A stretch of 64,000 bases of DNA from Cenococcum geophilum 1.58 (Eukaryota; Ascomycota; Dothideomycetes; Gloniales; Gloniaceae). Each line of letters starts with the position of its first letter. The stretch's first letter is position 1. Under the pieces are notes generated by a model that saw nothing but the letters and a program-made list of their open reading frames with translations, was not told the DNA's origin and searched no databases. Positions 1-12,110 of this stretch are shown here, piece by piece. The DNA is taken from NCBI GenBank assembly GCA_001692895.1, contig KV748242.1, positions 434,001 to 498,000 of the forward strand. The letters run 5' to 3'. The translations under genes and the position numbers were made by a program.

Positions 1-1189
1 AAGAAAAAGAAAAGGGATAAAGATAACTATAATAAATATATCTGCGGTGGCCTAATTTAATTAGTATTTTAGATAAGTCTTAGCTTTTATAGGGCTAAAA
101 CGGTTTAATAATCTATTATTTAGTAAAGTTGCTTAATGGATAAGTAATAAATAAAAAGCTATAGTTCGTTAACTTGTCGCTATATTAGCCCCACTACTAT
201 TATTTAGGAAACTATATACTATGCATTTTATAAGAGCTGTATATAACTTTATTATTATAGCTTAGTATCGCACCTATAATAAGGAGACACTATAATATAT
301 ACACTACGCCCTATATTAAATTAATATACTTAAAGGTATATTTTAAAGTTTCCGTCTAAAGGTAAAGGATTTTAATATGGGCCATTTTAATATACCAAAA
401 TTCCATGCCCTTATATATTTTAAGGAAAATATCCGCCTATATAGATACGTAGATAGGTACTATATTAGCGTAAATAGCAAAGCTAGACATCATTATATTG
501 TTAAAGCGTTTTATAACTTAATAAATAAATAGGATTTACTATCTTAAATCTACTCTTATAATTTAAAATAGGTAGTAGTACTAGTAATAGAAGACGAAAT
601 AGCTTTTATAAATAGTAATTCTATACTATAGTCTTCCTAGCATTTAGAGGTATAAGTTACTTAACTAATATAGTATTTAGTAGTTATAAAGCTTTAGTAG
701 CCTTTAGAAGATATAGATAGGGTAATAGATTTTATCTAAAGGTGTTTTAGGTTAAAGATATAGCTTTATATATTTTATATAGCAAACTACTACGAAATTC
801 CAAGGTTTTTAGACGGTATTATAGTATTTATCTAAGAGTATAGGCGAAAACTATAAGGTAAATATGCCTAGAACTTTAATATAGACTGGAAAGAGAAGGA
901 CCCCTTATAGGTTAAGCGCCTGCTTATTAAAATATATCTATTTATCCGCTATTAGAAATAAGATAGAAAAAATATTACTAACCTTAAGGGCTAAATTAGT
1001 AAGGTAGTACGTTATATACTAAATTGGCAATGTTTTAACTAGTGGAGGCGTAATTACGTATAGGTTTAAGAGTATATAGATAATGGCAACCGTATTAGAA
1101 AGGGCCGTACGTCGTTAAGTAAAAGACTTATAGGCTAGCTTTAGCTAATTGTTACCATTCTAGATATTAAAATATTAGATAAGTATAGT
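1..1189 (+). pseudogene. Probable Plavaka-type (CACTA-related) transposase relic
   Basis: AT-rich, stop-riddled DNA. In one plus-strand frame around 370-560 a stretch reads NIPKFHALIYFKENIRLYRY, followed by residues like RHHYIVKAFYNLINK. This resembles the conserved 'PK.H...HY..WIR..GS.D.......E..H...AK..Y...NK' segment near the C-terminal end of fungal Plavaka/KDZ-class transposases. Most interruptions are TAG or TAA where Trp or Gln would fit, as expected from RIP. The left edge runs off the window, and a LINE insertion cuts the sequence at 1,190-1,203. The family call rests on this one motif; the strand and relic status are more secure. Confidence 0.4.
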
Positions 1190-1203
1190 GTATATATATA
1201 ATA

Positions 1204-2672
1204 ATAATAATTCATTGCTTAACGTCCGATTTGGATCCCTATTGGGCCCACGCGGACTACTCCTTATATACATATAGAGAGAAAACTCTATTTAAGAAAA
1301 CCCCGTAATCCATCTCCCTGCCTTATAGGACTCGCCTATAAGGCGCCTGCGAGGCGCCTGCGAGTCACCTATAGTGCTCCTACTACCTTACTTTTTAACC
1401 TCCTTAGGAACCACTGCTGCCGTAACAAGCCTATAAACGCGCTAGTATTGTAAACTTTACTTTACTGCTATAGAGTTATTAGGGGGCACCCGTTACTTAC
1501 CCCCCTGCCTTTTATTACCATTTCCTTTACAACCCGGAACTAGTTTAGTACATTTTGGCTAATAAGCCACTAGGTAACCGCCTTAAGGCCTTTTTATATT
1601 AAGAGTAGTATCTTATAATTCTCTGTGCCAGCTACTAAGAGCATTACTTCTCAGTTAGTATATAAGGGGCATAGCAGTATTACGTGCTTTAGTGTCTATT
1701 TTAGCCAGCCACATTTATATCTCGGGCTATCTACTAGAACACCCACCCAGTAGAGCCAGTCTTTTAGTCCTATTACTCCTATTCTTAAGAGTGTTGCCAT
1801 TATATTTTCTGCCTTTGTTAGGCCTTCTTAGAGCCCTAGAGTGTTTACCCCCTATGGCGTTAACCATACTACGGCTTAGGTTCTTCTTGCCTCAGTTAAC
1901 CTCTGTACCTTTAACTCCCATACGCCTCTCTAGCGTTAGTCCAGCCAGTATTGCATTACAGTAGTTAGTTTCCCAGCGTTCTTTTATACTTTACTTTAGC
2001 TCTTTTCTCTCTCTTACTATTGTCCTTACTGGCCTCTTACGCGTCTCCCTTCCTTCTCTATATAGGCCTGGGCCCTAGAGCAGCACTATTCTTCTTCTGC
2101 TTTCTTTACCTGTTTCTCTAATATATCTTCCCTACTTTAGGGTTATTGGTTTGTTCTCCTATAAGGCGCCCTAAGGTCCCTCCATAGTTTATTTAGGCGT
2201 ATCTTAATATACTTTATAACATTAGAGTTGCGTTCCTTTTATACCCTTTATATTACAGCGGCTTTAATATATAGTTATAGGGGGGGAATATTAGCTTCCT
2301 TCTTAAGCAGTGCTGTGGCCGTTCGCTTATATCCGCCTATTATACTCCAGAGGCAGGCTATTTAGACCTTTTAGAGTGGTTTAAGGAGCGATTTAGGGGG
2401 GCCTTTCTCAGATTCTCTAATGGCCCAAATACTGGACCTATACGTTATGGTTGGCCGGACAACTGCTATGTATAGTAGGCGTGACCTCTAGAAGCATAGG
2501 CCCCATATAGAATTAACGATCCTAGATAATGCGATGTACTGTGCTTGGCCCTTACGGGCCGCTTAGGCCGCATGTGCGCTCCACCGGAGCTTACTGTCTA
2601 CCCATACTCCTAATACTCTTAGGCCCTAAACTGGCTGACCCCCAAAGCCTTAGATGCGAATTGTGTGCTAGA
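1204..2672 (-). mobile_element. 5'-truncated LINE, copy A
   Basis: The 3' end of a non-LTR retrotransposon in minus orientation. The low-coordinate end has an (AAT)n tail tract followed by TTCATTGCTTAACGTCCGAT, shared with copies at 4,539 and 58,041. It is flanked by the 14-bp direct repeat gtatatatataata at 1,190-1,203 and 2,673-2,686, a target-site duplication expected from target-primed reverse transcription. The minus strand encodes the region downstream of the RT fingers/palm, e.g. LGVWVDSKLRWSAHM near 2,580, typical of LINE pol C-terminal parts. The element stops at the point matching about 6,008 of copy B, so the 5' two thirds are missing. It is moderately RIP-mutated. The 90-residue plus-strand ORF at 1,692 is antisense to pol and not a gene. 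Confidence 0.88.
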
Positions 2673-2686
2673 GTATATATATAATA

Positions 2687-3215
2687 TACTAGAGCTATAG
2701 TAGAGCTACTTTAGCTATTAAATTATAGACTGCCGCATCTAATATATAGTATAGTTAAGGTAAAAAGGTAGCCGCGTTTAAGCGTAAATACTAGGCAAGT
2801 ACTTAGAGGTAGTTACTTTTATTTAATACCATCTATTTTATAAAGCGCGCATATTATTCTAGCCGCTACTTCTTGTCTAGATTTATACTATGCCAATAAT
2901 TATATTAATTAGGACTAATATAATACTCTATACCTAGATAACTTTTTTAAAAAAGGAACTTATATTACGTTATTATATAGAAGCTAGGATAAATAGTAAA
3001 AGTAGCTAAGCTAGCATAGAACCTATAATATATAATATAATAAACCTATATAAGACTATATAGGACTATATAAGATTATATAAAATTATTTTAATCCTAA
3101 TATATATTATAAGCTAATATACTATAGGCTAAGAAAATAATAATAATCCATTTGCATAATTGGCATACAACTTTAAAATATTATATTATATTACCTTAAT
3201 AAATGTTAATAAATA
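2687..3215. other. AT-rich stretch, no gene seen
   Basis: RIP-like sequence between the LINE copy A target duplication and a tandem repeat. No recognisable protein frame on either strand. It may continue the element into which LINE copy A inserted, because removing the LINE joins it directly to the sequence before 1,203. Confidence 0.5.
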
Positions 3216-3397
3216 TGTAGTTAGCTTTTAAAGTTGTTAAGTTAGTTAACTACGTGTTATTTAAATTTTAAATATATTAAGTTGGTTAATTGTATATTAA
3301 GGAATGTGTAGTTAGCTTCTAAAGTCGTTAAGTAGGTCAACTGTATATTATTTAACTTTTAAATATATTAAGTTGGTTAATTGCGTGTTAAGTTAGT
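3216..3397. repeat. Two-copy tandem repeat, 91-bp unit
   Basis: Two adjacent units beginning tgtagttagct at 3,216 and 3,307 share about 90 bp with scattered transitions (for example the tract ttttaaatatattaagttgg in both). A further partial motif aagttagttaagtt follows at about 3,390. No coding content; function unknown. Confidence 0.75.
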
Positions 3398-3559
3398 TAA
3401 GTTATATATTAATTACCGAAACGCGCTAAACAAATTCTACTTAAATCTTATCCTGCGAATATTTTCCCAACGTAGATAATAAACTTAAGCACTAACTTTA
3501 TATTATAAAGGTCCTAGAGGGACTATAAAATATAGGCTTATTAGTTAATATTAAAAAAA

Positions 3560-4524
3560 ATACAAGTTTAGAATAAAATATATAAAGTATTTTCAGTTTA
3601 TTATTAGTATAAAGATAATTAAAGTTACCCCTAAGAAGGCTAAAGCAATCTATAGCTAGAAGCCCCCTTATATAATAAAAGAAATCTAGTTATTTCTTAA
3701 CTTTTATAACTTTTACTATTATTTTATCTGTAATTATAGAGTTATAGTAAAGCCTCTTATATAACTAACCTAGATTAATATACCTATTAATTTTAATAAT
3801 AACTATAGAGATGCCTTTAAAGAGCTAAAGGATTGGCTTGCCTTCTTCCTAATCCTCTATTACTATAACTTAGACCTTAAATTAATACTAAAGACTGATG
3901 CTTTTAACGAACTTGTGGCGGGAATCCTACTATAGCTATACCCAAACGGCAAATAGTACCCTATTACCTTCTTCTTAAAAATAATAATCCTAGTTAAGTA
4001 TAACTGCAAAGTATATAGTAAGAAAATGCTAGCTATTATCTAATTATTATCCTTGTAGCGCGTAGAGCTAAAATGCACGAATTTTTAAATTAAGGTATAT
4101 ATAAATTATAAAGCCCTAGAGTACTTTATAAAGTAAGTTACTAGTTAATAAGCATAGTAGGCTAAAATACTCTCCTAATTCTGCTTTATAATAATATATT
4201 ATTCTAGTAAATAAAACTTTAAGGCTAATACTTTAACCTAAAGGGAGCAGGATATAAAACCCTAAGATGAACTAAAGGCTAAGTATTAGATATATACCCT
4301 CCTCTGTTCTAAATAGCTAGACCTATAGATCTATAAAGAGATAGACTTCTAGGAAAATAAGCTAGCATTAATAGATAAAGCCTTAGATAAACTAATAGAA
4401 CCTATTAACTATATTTTAATAGTAAACTATATAGTTATACAGAGCTTTAAGGGTAGTAAATTTAATATTTATTAATAAAGTATATATAAAATATAAAGTA
4501 TTTAAAATTATTAAAATTATAAAA
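3560..4524 (+). pseudogene. Ty3/gypsy RT-RNase H relic
   Basis: In plus orientation the translation follows the end of a Ty3/gypsy reverse transcriptase and its RNase H domain. Recognisable parts are 'KAIYS.KPP....EI..FL.FYNFY..FI', then 'FKELKDWLAFFLILYYYNLD', then the RNase H start LKTDAFNELVAGILL with its Asp retained, then 'KVYSKKMLAII' and 'IKVYINYKALEYFIK'. Stops fall at Trp or Gln positions of the family pattern. The 3' side is cut by insertion of LINE copy B at 4,525-4,538; no matching continuation was seen beyond 10,126. No LTRs were found for this copy. It is a separate copy from the chromovirus at 22,476. Confidence 0.8.
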
Positions 4525-4699
4525 TTATACTTTATATAATAATAATTTATTACTTAACGTCCGATTTGGATCCCTATTAGGCCCATACGGACTACTCCTT
4601 ATATATATATAGGGAGAAAACTCTATTTAAGAAAACCCCATAATCCATCTCCCCGCCTTTTAGGACTTGCCTATAAGGCGCTTATAGGGCGCCTATAAG

Positions 4700-7600
4700 T
4701 CACCTATAGTGCTCCTATTACCTTACTTTTTAACCTCCTTAGGAACCACTGCTGCCGTAATAAGCCTACGGACGCGCTAGTATCGCACACCTTACTCTAC
4801 TACTGTAGAGTNATTAGGGGGCGCCNATTGCTCNCNCCCCCNNCCCTTTATTACTATTTCCCTTATAACCCAGAACTAGTTTAGTATATTTTAGCTAATA
4901 AGCCACTAGGTAACCGCCTTAAGGCCTTTTTATATTAAGAGCAGTATATTATAGTTCTCTGTACCAGCTACTAAGAGCATTACTTCTTAGTTGGTACGTA
5001 AGGGGCATAATAATATTACGTATTTTAGTGTCTGTCTTAACTAGCCATATTTGCATCTTAGGCTACCTACTAGGATACCTACCTAGTAGAGCCAGTCTTT
5101 TAGTCCTATTATTCCTGTTCTTAAGAGTGTTACTATTATATTTTCTACCTTCGTTAGGCCTTCTTAGAGCCCTAAAGTGTTTACTCCCTATAGTATTAAC
5201 CATGCTATAGCTTAGGTTCCTCTTACCTTAGTCAGCCTCTATACCTTTAACTCCTATATACCTCTTTAGCGTTAGTCTAACCAGTATTATATTACGGTAG
5301 ATAGTTTCTTAGCGTTCTTTTATACTCTACTTTGGCTCCTTTCTCTCTTTTGCTATTATCTTTACTAGCCTCTTATACGTCTCCCTTCCTTCTCTATATG
5401 GGCTTGGGCCCTAAAGTAGCACTATTCTTCTTCTGCTTTCTTTACTTGTTTCTCTAATATATCTTCCCTACTTTAGGGTTATTAGTTTATTCTCCTATAG
5501 GGCGCCCTAGGGTCCCTTTATAGTTTATTTAGGCGTGTCTTAATATACTTTATAATATTAGAGTTGCGTTTATTTTACGCCCTTTATATTGTAGCGGCTT
5601 TAATATATAGTTATAGGGGGGGGAATATTAGCTTCCTTCTTAAGCAGTGCTGTGGCCGTTTGCTTATATGCGCCTGTTATACTCCAAAGGCAGGCTATTT
5701 AGACCTTTTAGAGTAGTTTAAAAAGCGACTTAGGGGGGCCTTTCTTAGATTCTCTAATGGCCTAAATACTGGACCTATACGTTATGGTTGGCCGGACAAC
5801 TGCTATATATAGTAGGCGTAACCTCTAGAAGTATAGACCCTATATAAAATTAACAATCCTGGATAATATAGTATACTATACTTGGCCCTTATGGGCCGCT
5901 TACGCCGTATATACGCTCTACTAAAGCTTACTGTCTACCTATACTCCTAATACCCTTAGGCCTTAAACTAGTTAACCCCTAAAGCCTTAAATGTAAATTA
6001 TATGCTAGAGATCTACAGATTAGTTACGTTTTCTTATAAAATAGATTAGCTGGTATTTCTCTGGTAAAAATTGGACTCTATATTGTCTTGCCTATTCTAT
6101 ATAGGTATTATAAGCTTTCTCTAGTATTCTACAATTCTCTGTAGCTATTAGCCCGTATATAATTAGGTTTATATTATTAATAAAGCCTATCCCCTAGGTT
6201 GCCCCTTCCTTAAAGGAGTTAAGCAGGTTACTTATAAAGAAAAGGAAGAGTATAGGCGAGAGGGGTAATCTTTATGGTATTCCTGTTATAACTGCAATAG
6301 GGGGGCTCTAGTATCCGCTAAAGACTAGTAATGTTTCTTTCTAACCTATAAACCCTTAAATAAATTATATAATCTATTTTAGGAAGCCTTTTACCCTAAG
6401 GATATATAGGAGACGCTTATAAGGTATATTGTTATAGGCGCCACTAATATCTAGGCTAAGCATTAATACTACAAAGTCCCTTCGCATCGCCTATGCAGAT
6501 TTGATGGTGGTAGCGAGTAGCGTAAGTGCTAATAGTGTTAAGCGGTTCTTTCTTGCCCCATTTAGCTCTGTGGTAGTAGGGCGTGTTCCTTAGCCGTATC
6601 TGCTATATGGTCCGCTATTACCTTTTCTAAGATCTTACTAAGGGTGTTTTTTAAGGCAATAGGGCGGTAGTTTCCTAGGATTAAGTAATCTGCTTTGCCT
6701 TCTTTTTATAGGATAACTATTGTTATAGATCTTCTAAGTCGCGGGTAGTAGCCTATAATAAAGTATGCTTTAGCTATATCTGCGAGCTAGGGTGCTATAA
6801 GTGGTCCATAGGTCTTTAGGGCCGTATTTAGAATCCTATCTAGTCCTAGTGCTATATTGTTTAAAAGGCGGCTAATAGTTCTGGCCATTTCCTCTGTTAT
6901 TATATCGCTGTTAACCCGTAGGTAAGTTATTGGTGTTTTACCCGTAATGTTACTAAGGTCTACTAGAGCCGGTTAGGGGAAGAACCTTTTTATAAGGATC
7001 TTTACCTTCTTATCGTTATTATTAGTGGCCTATGATTCCCCTGCTCTTCGTAGGGGTAGTAGGTATAAGTCTTCTACTAGTCGCCCTGCTTTTTTCTTTA
7101 CCTATTTTACTATAGCCTACAGGCCCTTGTTATAGGGGAGGCTTAGGTTAAAAGTATACTTATTTATAAATCGTCTCCAGTTATTCCTTGCTTCTTTTTT
7201 TAGGGTATTCTTTAACCGGTTTCTTATATCTTTATATTGTCTCTTATCTTTAGGGTTATAGCTACTTAAGTATTTCCTTCTTGCTTGTTGTTGGCTAGCT
7301 ATAAAAACCGCGCATTATATAGACTATACGTGTCGCGTATAGGGGCCCGGTCTTAAGACCGGGCAGTGCTCTTCTAACCCGTTTTTAATTGCTACCTAGA
7401 TCCTTTCTAGTCTTTAGTTAATTTCCTTAGGGGTAGCTAATAAGCCTTGCTCGTTTAGTATTGGGTGGATTTCTTCTAGGTCTTAGAGTTATTATTTAAC
7501 TATATTAAGGAAGCTGTCTGCCTTAAGCATCCTTATTACGTATCTTTTGCTATTTAGTTACGCCTTAATATCTAAATCTAGCTGTATTTAGATGGGGATA

Positions 7601-8270
7601 TGGTCTAAAGTAAGTACCTATTCTTCTTTAGGGTTGCACCTTTTAAGTCTCTAGTATAGGCCTTTATCTATAAATGTAAGGTTAATTATACTTCTAGCGG
7701 ATCCTTATTGCTATATAATTGCTCTAGGGGGGTGGCCAGCTTAAGGCCCTAGGTGTTTATAGCTTTTAGTAGGTACTCTACCTATTATCTAGCAGTAATA
7801 TAGATACCCCCCTACCGCGGGTAGTAGAGGTTTATGTCTTCTAATAGGATAGACTCTATACCTTTGGTTTTAAGTAAGCTTATTATTAATATAATATTCT
7901 CTGTTTATAGGACCCCTTTAACCCTAGGGTTATATATATTAATAATTTATACCGGTCCTCTATATGTCTAGATTGTTATAACTATAATATCTAGATTAAC
8001 TGCCTACTATAACTATAAGGATAGGCTAATAGTCTTGCTAATTATAAAGCATACGCGTATAGCTGCTTTTAGTTTATATAGGAGCTAGAATCCTTAGGGG
8101 CAGTATATTAATTATATGTAGGTATTATAGTACGGCTCTTATATAGTAAGGATATAGTATTTCTCTAAGTCTAGGCTGTCTAGTAAGGGCCTTATAAGAT
8201 GGTGGTTTATATTGCTATAGTTATACTATATAATAGATAGGTGACGGACCCCTAGCGAGGGTCCTTCGCC
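4700..8270 (-). pseudogene. LINE ORF2 relic: endonuclease, reverse transcriptase
   Basis: The minus-strand translation gives an AP-endonuclease core around 7,990-7,830 (IINIYNPRVKG, then LLEDINLYYPR..GG, matching the 'NIYNP...LLGDFN.HHP.WGG' pattern) and an RT entry motif around 6,690-6,610 (LGNYRPIALKNTLSKILEKV). The RT-distal motif resembling LGVWVDS lies near 5,960-5,930. RIP-type TAG/TAA codons replace Trp and Gln throughout, so no product is possible. These families nick DNA with the endonuclease and copy their RNA at the nick, which agrees with the flanking target duplication. Confidence 0.85.
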
Positions 8271-8299
8271 TCTCTGTTATTCCTCGCTTCTTTTATTTC

Positions 8300-9920
8300 T
8301 ACTTTCTCTAGAATATTTAGAACTTCTATCTCTTATATCTATACCCTAGTTACTACTTATTTTATATAGAGCTTTCTATTCCTATATCTTATATTCCTAC
8401 TAGCGCTTTTATATCTAAATCTATTATTATCTCCGGTTCTTCCCCTATTCTTACTAGTTAGCTATACGCCCTTTAGGAGTCGGCTATAAATGTTATATTT
8501 GCCGCGTTAAGTCTAATTCTTAATTATCCTGGTCTTAAGCTTACTGTAGCTGTCCATAAGGGTCTTCCTATAGGGCGTCCTCTCCCTTGTGTCCCCTATA
8601 ACCCTTATATCCCTATACGGTCTAGTAATATCGCGCGGCATTACTTTTAGCCCGTTAAGGCTTGGGATAGCTGGCCTAGCCCCCTAGTATTAAAGGTAGG
8701 AAACGCTAGAAAGGTACCTGCGCCCCCCTAGCTTATTGCTTATTATTTCCATTTATATAACCTCGCGTGTAATTATTCCTATAGCTGTTAAGCCCTTACC
8801 TTCCGTCTCCTGTATTTAATGTAGTCTTCTCTCTCTTACGCCTTATATGTGCTTCGGTGGCAGTTTACATATTTTATTTAGTCTTAATTTAAGCAGTGTC
8901 TTATATTATAGGGGCCTATATAATAGCCACAGCACACCTATACTACGCATATAGATTAGGTATGTCCCTATTATATATAGCAATAGCATTGTTTTAGGCG
9001 TAGTCTATAGTTATAGAGCCTTATATTATATATAAGGCCGTTTATAATTATTCCTTTTTAGATAAAGAGTTTTTGCATTCCTAGTATATATATACTAATA
9101 ATAAGGGAGCCATGCGTTCGTCCGGCGTCTCCCTAGCGAGTCTTTAGCAACCCTTTTATCCTCTTATTATTCTTATTATTTGCTTAGTTTATATTTTCCT
9201 ATTAAAGCTATTAGATTTAGGTGATCTTAAATCCTAGTATAAGGCGTTCCGTTTATCTTACTATCTTCTATATAATTGCTATATTATCCGCCTAGCGTCC
9301 CTTTTCTACCCTAAGGCTTATAGGGACCGCTAGGACTTTAACTAGGTAATCCTTATAGAGTACTTTTATGCCAATACGTTCTCCTAGCCTATCCCCTACC
9401 CTTATGGCTTATTCCTTTACCTATTAGTTCTTTAGGGTAACTCTAATATCTCTACTCCTAAGGTATTAGACCATAATAGCGTTATAAACCTCTTTATAGA
9501 TTTCTATAAGGACTTCTGTTTCTAATTATCCCCTAAGCCCCTCTACTTTTTCTATATTTGGTTATATTATAATTATATACCCAGTTATTATCTTAAGGGG
9601 GTTAAGTTCCCTATGCTATAGAAGCGCAGCTACGGTGGCCTAGGTGCGGTTCGCCGGTAAGGGGGGGTTTTATTTATTTTTAATTTTACTTAGCTGTTAA
9701 AGGATTTAATTAAGGGTTTACTAGAAGGGCGCCTAAGGTTTACTAAACTGGCGGAGCCATTCTACTAGCTACGTTAAATCGTTATAGCTAATAGTTACTT
9801 CCCTATAATTCTAGGTACTAAACGCGTCTAGTAGGCTTTATATTTTGTCAGATGCCTTCTTAATAAGGGTATTTCCGCTTTATGGTATGGCATTCGCCCA
9901 TCTTTATTGTGGAGGGCCAT
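8300..9920 (-). pseudogene. LINE ORF1 (gag-like) relic
   Basis: The region upstream of the endonuclease in minus orientation. The 5' part reads well from an ATG at about 9,920 (MALHNKDGRMPYHK...RRHLTKYKAY) before the first RIP stop. Between about 8,960 and 8,830 spaced Cys/His codons suggest degenerate zinc knuckles, but the exact C2HC spacing is lost. Placement is by order within the LINE; the fold itself is not demonstrable. Confidence 0.5.
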
Positions 9921-10209
9921 TGCTAGGCGTAGTTCTGGCGGTCGCGCGCGAGTGCGAACCACCGTCGTTCGACGTGTGCCTCCCCTACGATGCATGCATC
10001 TTAGGGGGATTCTCTGGGTGTTTTACAGGGTTCTTTTGGTTGGTTTTAGTCTTTTTGGGCCGGGTGCAGCAAGAGCTCCTCCTAAGTTGTATGCCTTAAT
10101 TTCTTAAAGGTTTATACTTTATATATGCTTACTAATATTAATAAAATATAAAAATTATAAAAATGATACTTTTATACTTTTATATATACTTACTAATATT
10201 AATAAAGTA

Positions 10210-10632
10210 TATAACGTACTTTATAGGTAAGCGGCCCACACAGGTAAGCAGCCCACCTCAAAAATTAGAAAAATCACACCTTAATATCTCAACAACCACT
10301 TTATAATAAATTCTAATACTTTAGATTTAGATTTTTATATATACTTTACAGCTTTTATTAAAGTTGCATCGTAAATAGGTAAGTAGTTTTTAAGATATTA
10401 TAACTTAGGGGCCAAAATAGGGCTAAATTACTATATCTTAAAAACTACTAACCTATTTACGATGCAACTTTAATAACAGCTGTAGAGTATATATAAAAGT
10501 CTAAACCCAAATTTTTAGAATTTATTATTAAGTGGTTGTTGAGATATTAAGGTGTGGTTTTTCCAATTTTTAGTGAGGTTTTAAGGTGGGCCGCTTACCC
10601 ATATGGGCCGCTTACCTATGGAGTACGTTATA
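10210..10632. mobile_element. Long-armed foldback (MITE-like) element
   Basis: A near-perfect palindrome about 423 bp long. The left arm begins tataacgtac and contains GGTAAGCGGCCCA twice in slightly varied form. The right arm is its reverse complement and ends gtacgttata, with the twin tgggccgcttacc motifs. Each arm is about 190 bp around a short centre near 10,400-10,435. No coding capacity. It sits in an AT-rich repetitive tract whose motif (acttactaatattaataaa) recurs on its left side. Family unknown; the transposase that moved it is not identifiable. Confidence 0.8.
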
Positions 10633-10639
10633 AAATATT

Positions 10640-11640
10640 AAATTTATAAAAATTATACTTTTATATATGCTTAGTAATTATATAGTTAGTACTTAGTAGC
10701 TAAATGCTAGTAAATTTTTTCCAGACGTAAGGGGTCGACGTATTTCTATACATCTTCTATTCGGGCTTAGAGCCTAATAAGGTCAATCTATTTATTCTAA
10801 TTAGCTTGGCTTAATAATATCACCGTTATAGTAACAGCTTAGGTAGGTGGTTAAAAAGTTATATTAAAAGGTGCTTATAGAAAGGTTGAAAGATTTAGTA
10901 ATAGGTAGTAATTTAATAAGGGGTATAATTAATTAAATTAATTAGTTAAATAGGGGTAATACGACAAGTAACCTAGGCTTATAACTATTAATTAGTAGTC
11001 TATATACCAATTATAAGAAAAGAATAATAACTCTATATATTAAATATGGCTCTAAAAGCCTCTATATATATAGAAAAGGTATAGAAAATAAGAATAAGAT
11101 AGAGGTAGGGGGGTGGCAATAGAAATAAGAGGTAGGTAACTAAGTTAAGATAGGGTAGTATTACGGAAGTGGGCACGAGCTGGAATACAATGTACTAAAC
11201 GGGGTAGTAATTAAAGAAGGCTATGTACGCGTAACTATACGTGGTTAATATAAAGATATTTAAATGCAAAATAAAATAGAATAGGTTAGGTATGGGTATA
11301 AATAGGGGTTATAGGGGAACGTGTGTAGGTGTCTCGGGACGAACGTCAAAACGCGCAGAGACGTAAGAACGTGTAAGTCCCGTAATAGGTAGGTAACCAA
11401 GTCAATGACCAAGTTAATAACTAAGTCAATAGAGATAGCTAAGTCGATAACAAGATAACCTGATTTAGGTCAATAGATTTTCTATACGAGGCATAGAAAA
11501 TCCTAATTAGTTAGTAGAAGTTAGGGTCGGCAGAATATAGCAGAAGTATAGCAGAATTTAGCAGGTAACGCGCCCTAGCACCATTATAAAATCTTTATAA
11601 ATTTTAGACCTAAACTTAACCAACTTCTTATATCTAACCT
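10640..11640. other. AT-rich stretch, no gene seen
   Basis: About 1 kb without a recognisable frame. At 11,391-11,460 there is a short degenerate array built on 'aactaagtcaat'-like 12-mers. CA and TG dinucleotides are more frequent here than in the flanking relics, so the RIP load may be lower. I see nothing assignable. Confidence 0.5.
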
Positions 11641-12110
11641 TTTATATAATAGAGCTATAATATCGCTATAATGTAAAGGCGAGAGAGAAGATAAAGAGCT
11701 TATACCTTATAGTATCTTAGAGATAATTAGACTTAGAGAAGTATGTAAGTTTTAGCAGTTTGGCCAAATTATAACAGAACTAGACTAAAACCGACTAACT
11801 ATCTATGTCCAACTTCTTATAAAATAAAGCTATAATATTACTATAACGTAAAGGCAATAGAGAAGATAAAGAGCTTTTAGCTTATAGTATTTTAGAGATA
11901 TTTAGACATAGAGAAATATATAAGGTATAGTAGTAAGGCAAGATTGCGACCAATAAAATGCGACTAATAAAATATAACAAAATATAACCGACCGCCTATT
12001 TCTAATATTTTATATAATATAGCTACGACGTTATTGTTTAATATAATGTATAGAGAAGCTAAAGAGCTTATACCTTGTAGTATTTTTATAATAACTAGAC
12101 GTTATAAAAG
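11641..12110. repeat. Three degenerate tandem copies of a ~180-bp unit
   Basis: The motif 'ata.agctataatat..ctataa.gtaaagg.gagagaagataaagagctta' recurs at about 11,645, 11,820 and 12,014 (spacings about 175 and 194 bp), each followed by 'tatagtat.ttagagataattagac'-like sequence. The third copy overlaps the segment duplicated in inverted orientation at 62,570-62,850. Confidence 0.65.

Larger units (their letters stand above)
4539..10111 (-). mobile_element. Near full-length LINE (non-LTR retrotransposon), copy B
   Basis: A 5.57-kb non-LTR element on the minus strand, flanked by the 14-bp direct repeat ttatactttatata at 4,525-4,538 and 10,112-10,125. The 3' end (low coordinate) carries the AAT tail tract and terminal sequence shared with copies A and C. 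Reading along the minus strand there is a 5' leader/ORF1 start with normal composition (10,111 to about 9,850), a gag-like ORF1 (to about 8,300), an AP-type endonuclease (about 8,270-7,300), reverse transcriptase (about 7,250-6,000) and a C-terminal pol part (to about 4,700). All of it except the extreme 5' end is heavily RIP-mutated and cannot be translated. A few ambiguous bases occur at 4,812-4,853. The order resembles Tad1/I-clade LINEs of fungi; the clade is inferred. Confidence 0.9.

Noticed and set aside
4812..4853. Odd bases in LINE copy B
   Set aside because: Ambiguity codes (n), as also at 28,621-28,643; assembly uncertainty, not biology.
1692..5210. Plus-strand ORFs of 90 and 60 residues at 1,692 and 5,028 with similar sequence
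   Set aside because: Both are antisense to the same segment of LINE pol in copies A and B; their similarity reflects the repeat, not a gene family.
9845..10107. Two overlapping plus-strand ORFs (84 and 66 residues)
   Set aside because: They lie in the un-RIPed 5' end of the LINE, antisense to ORF1, with no domain.
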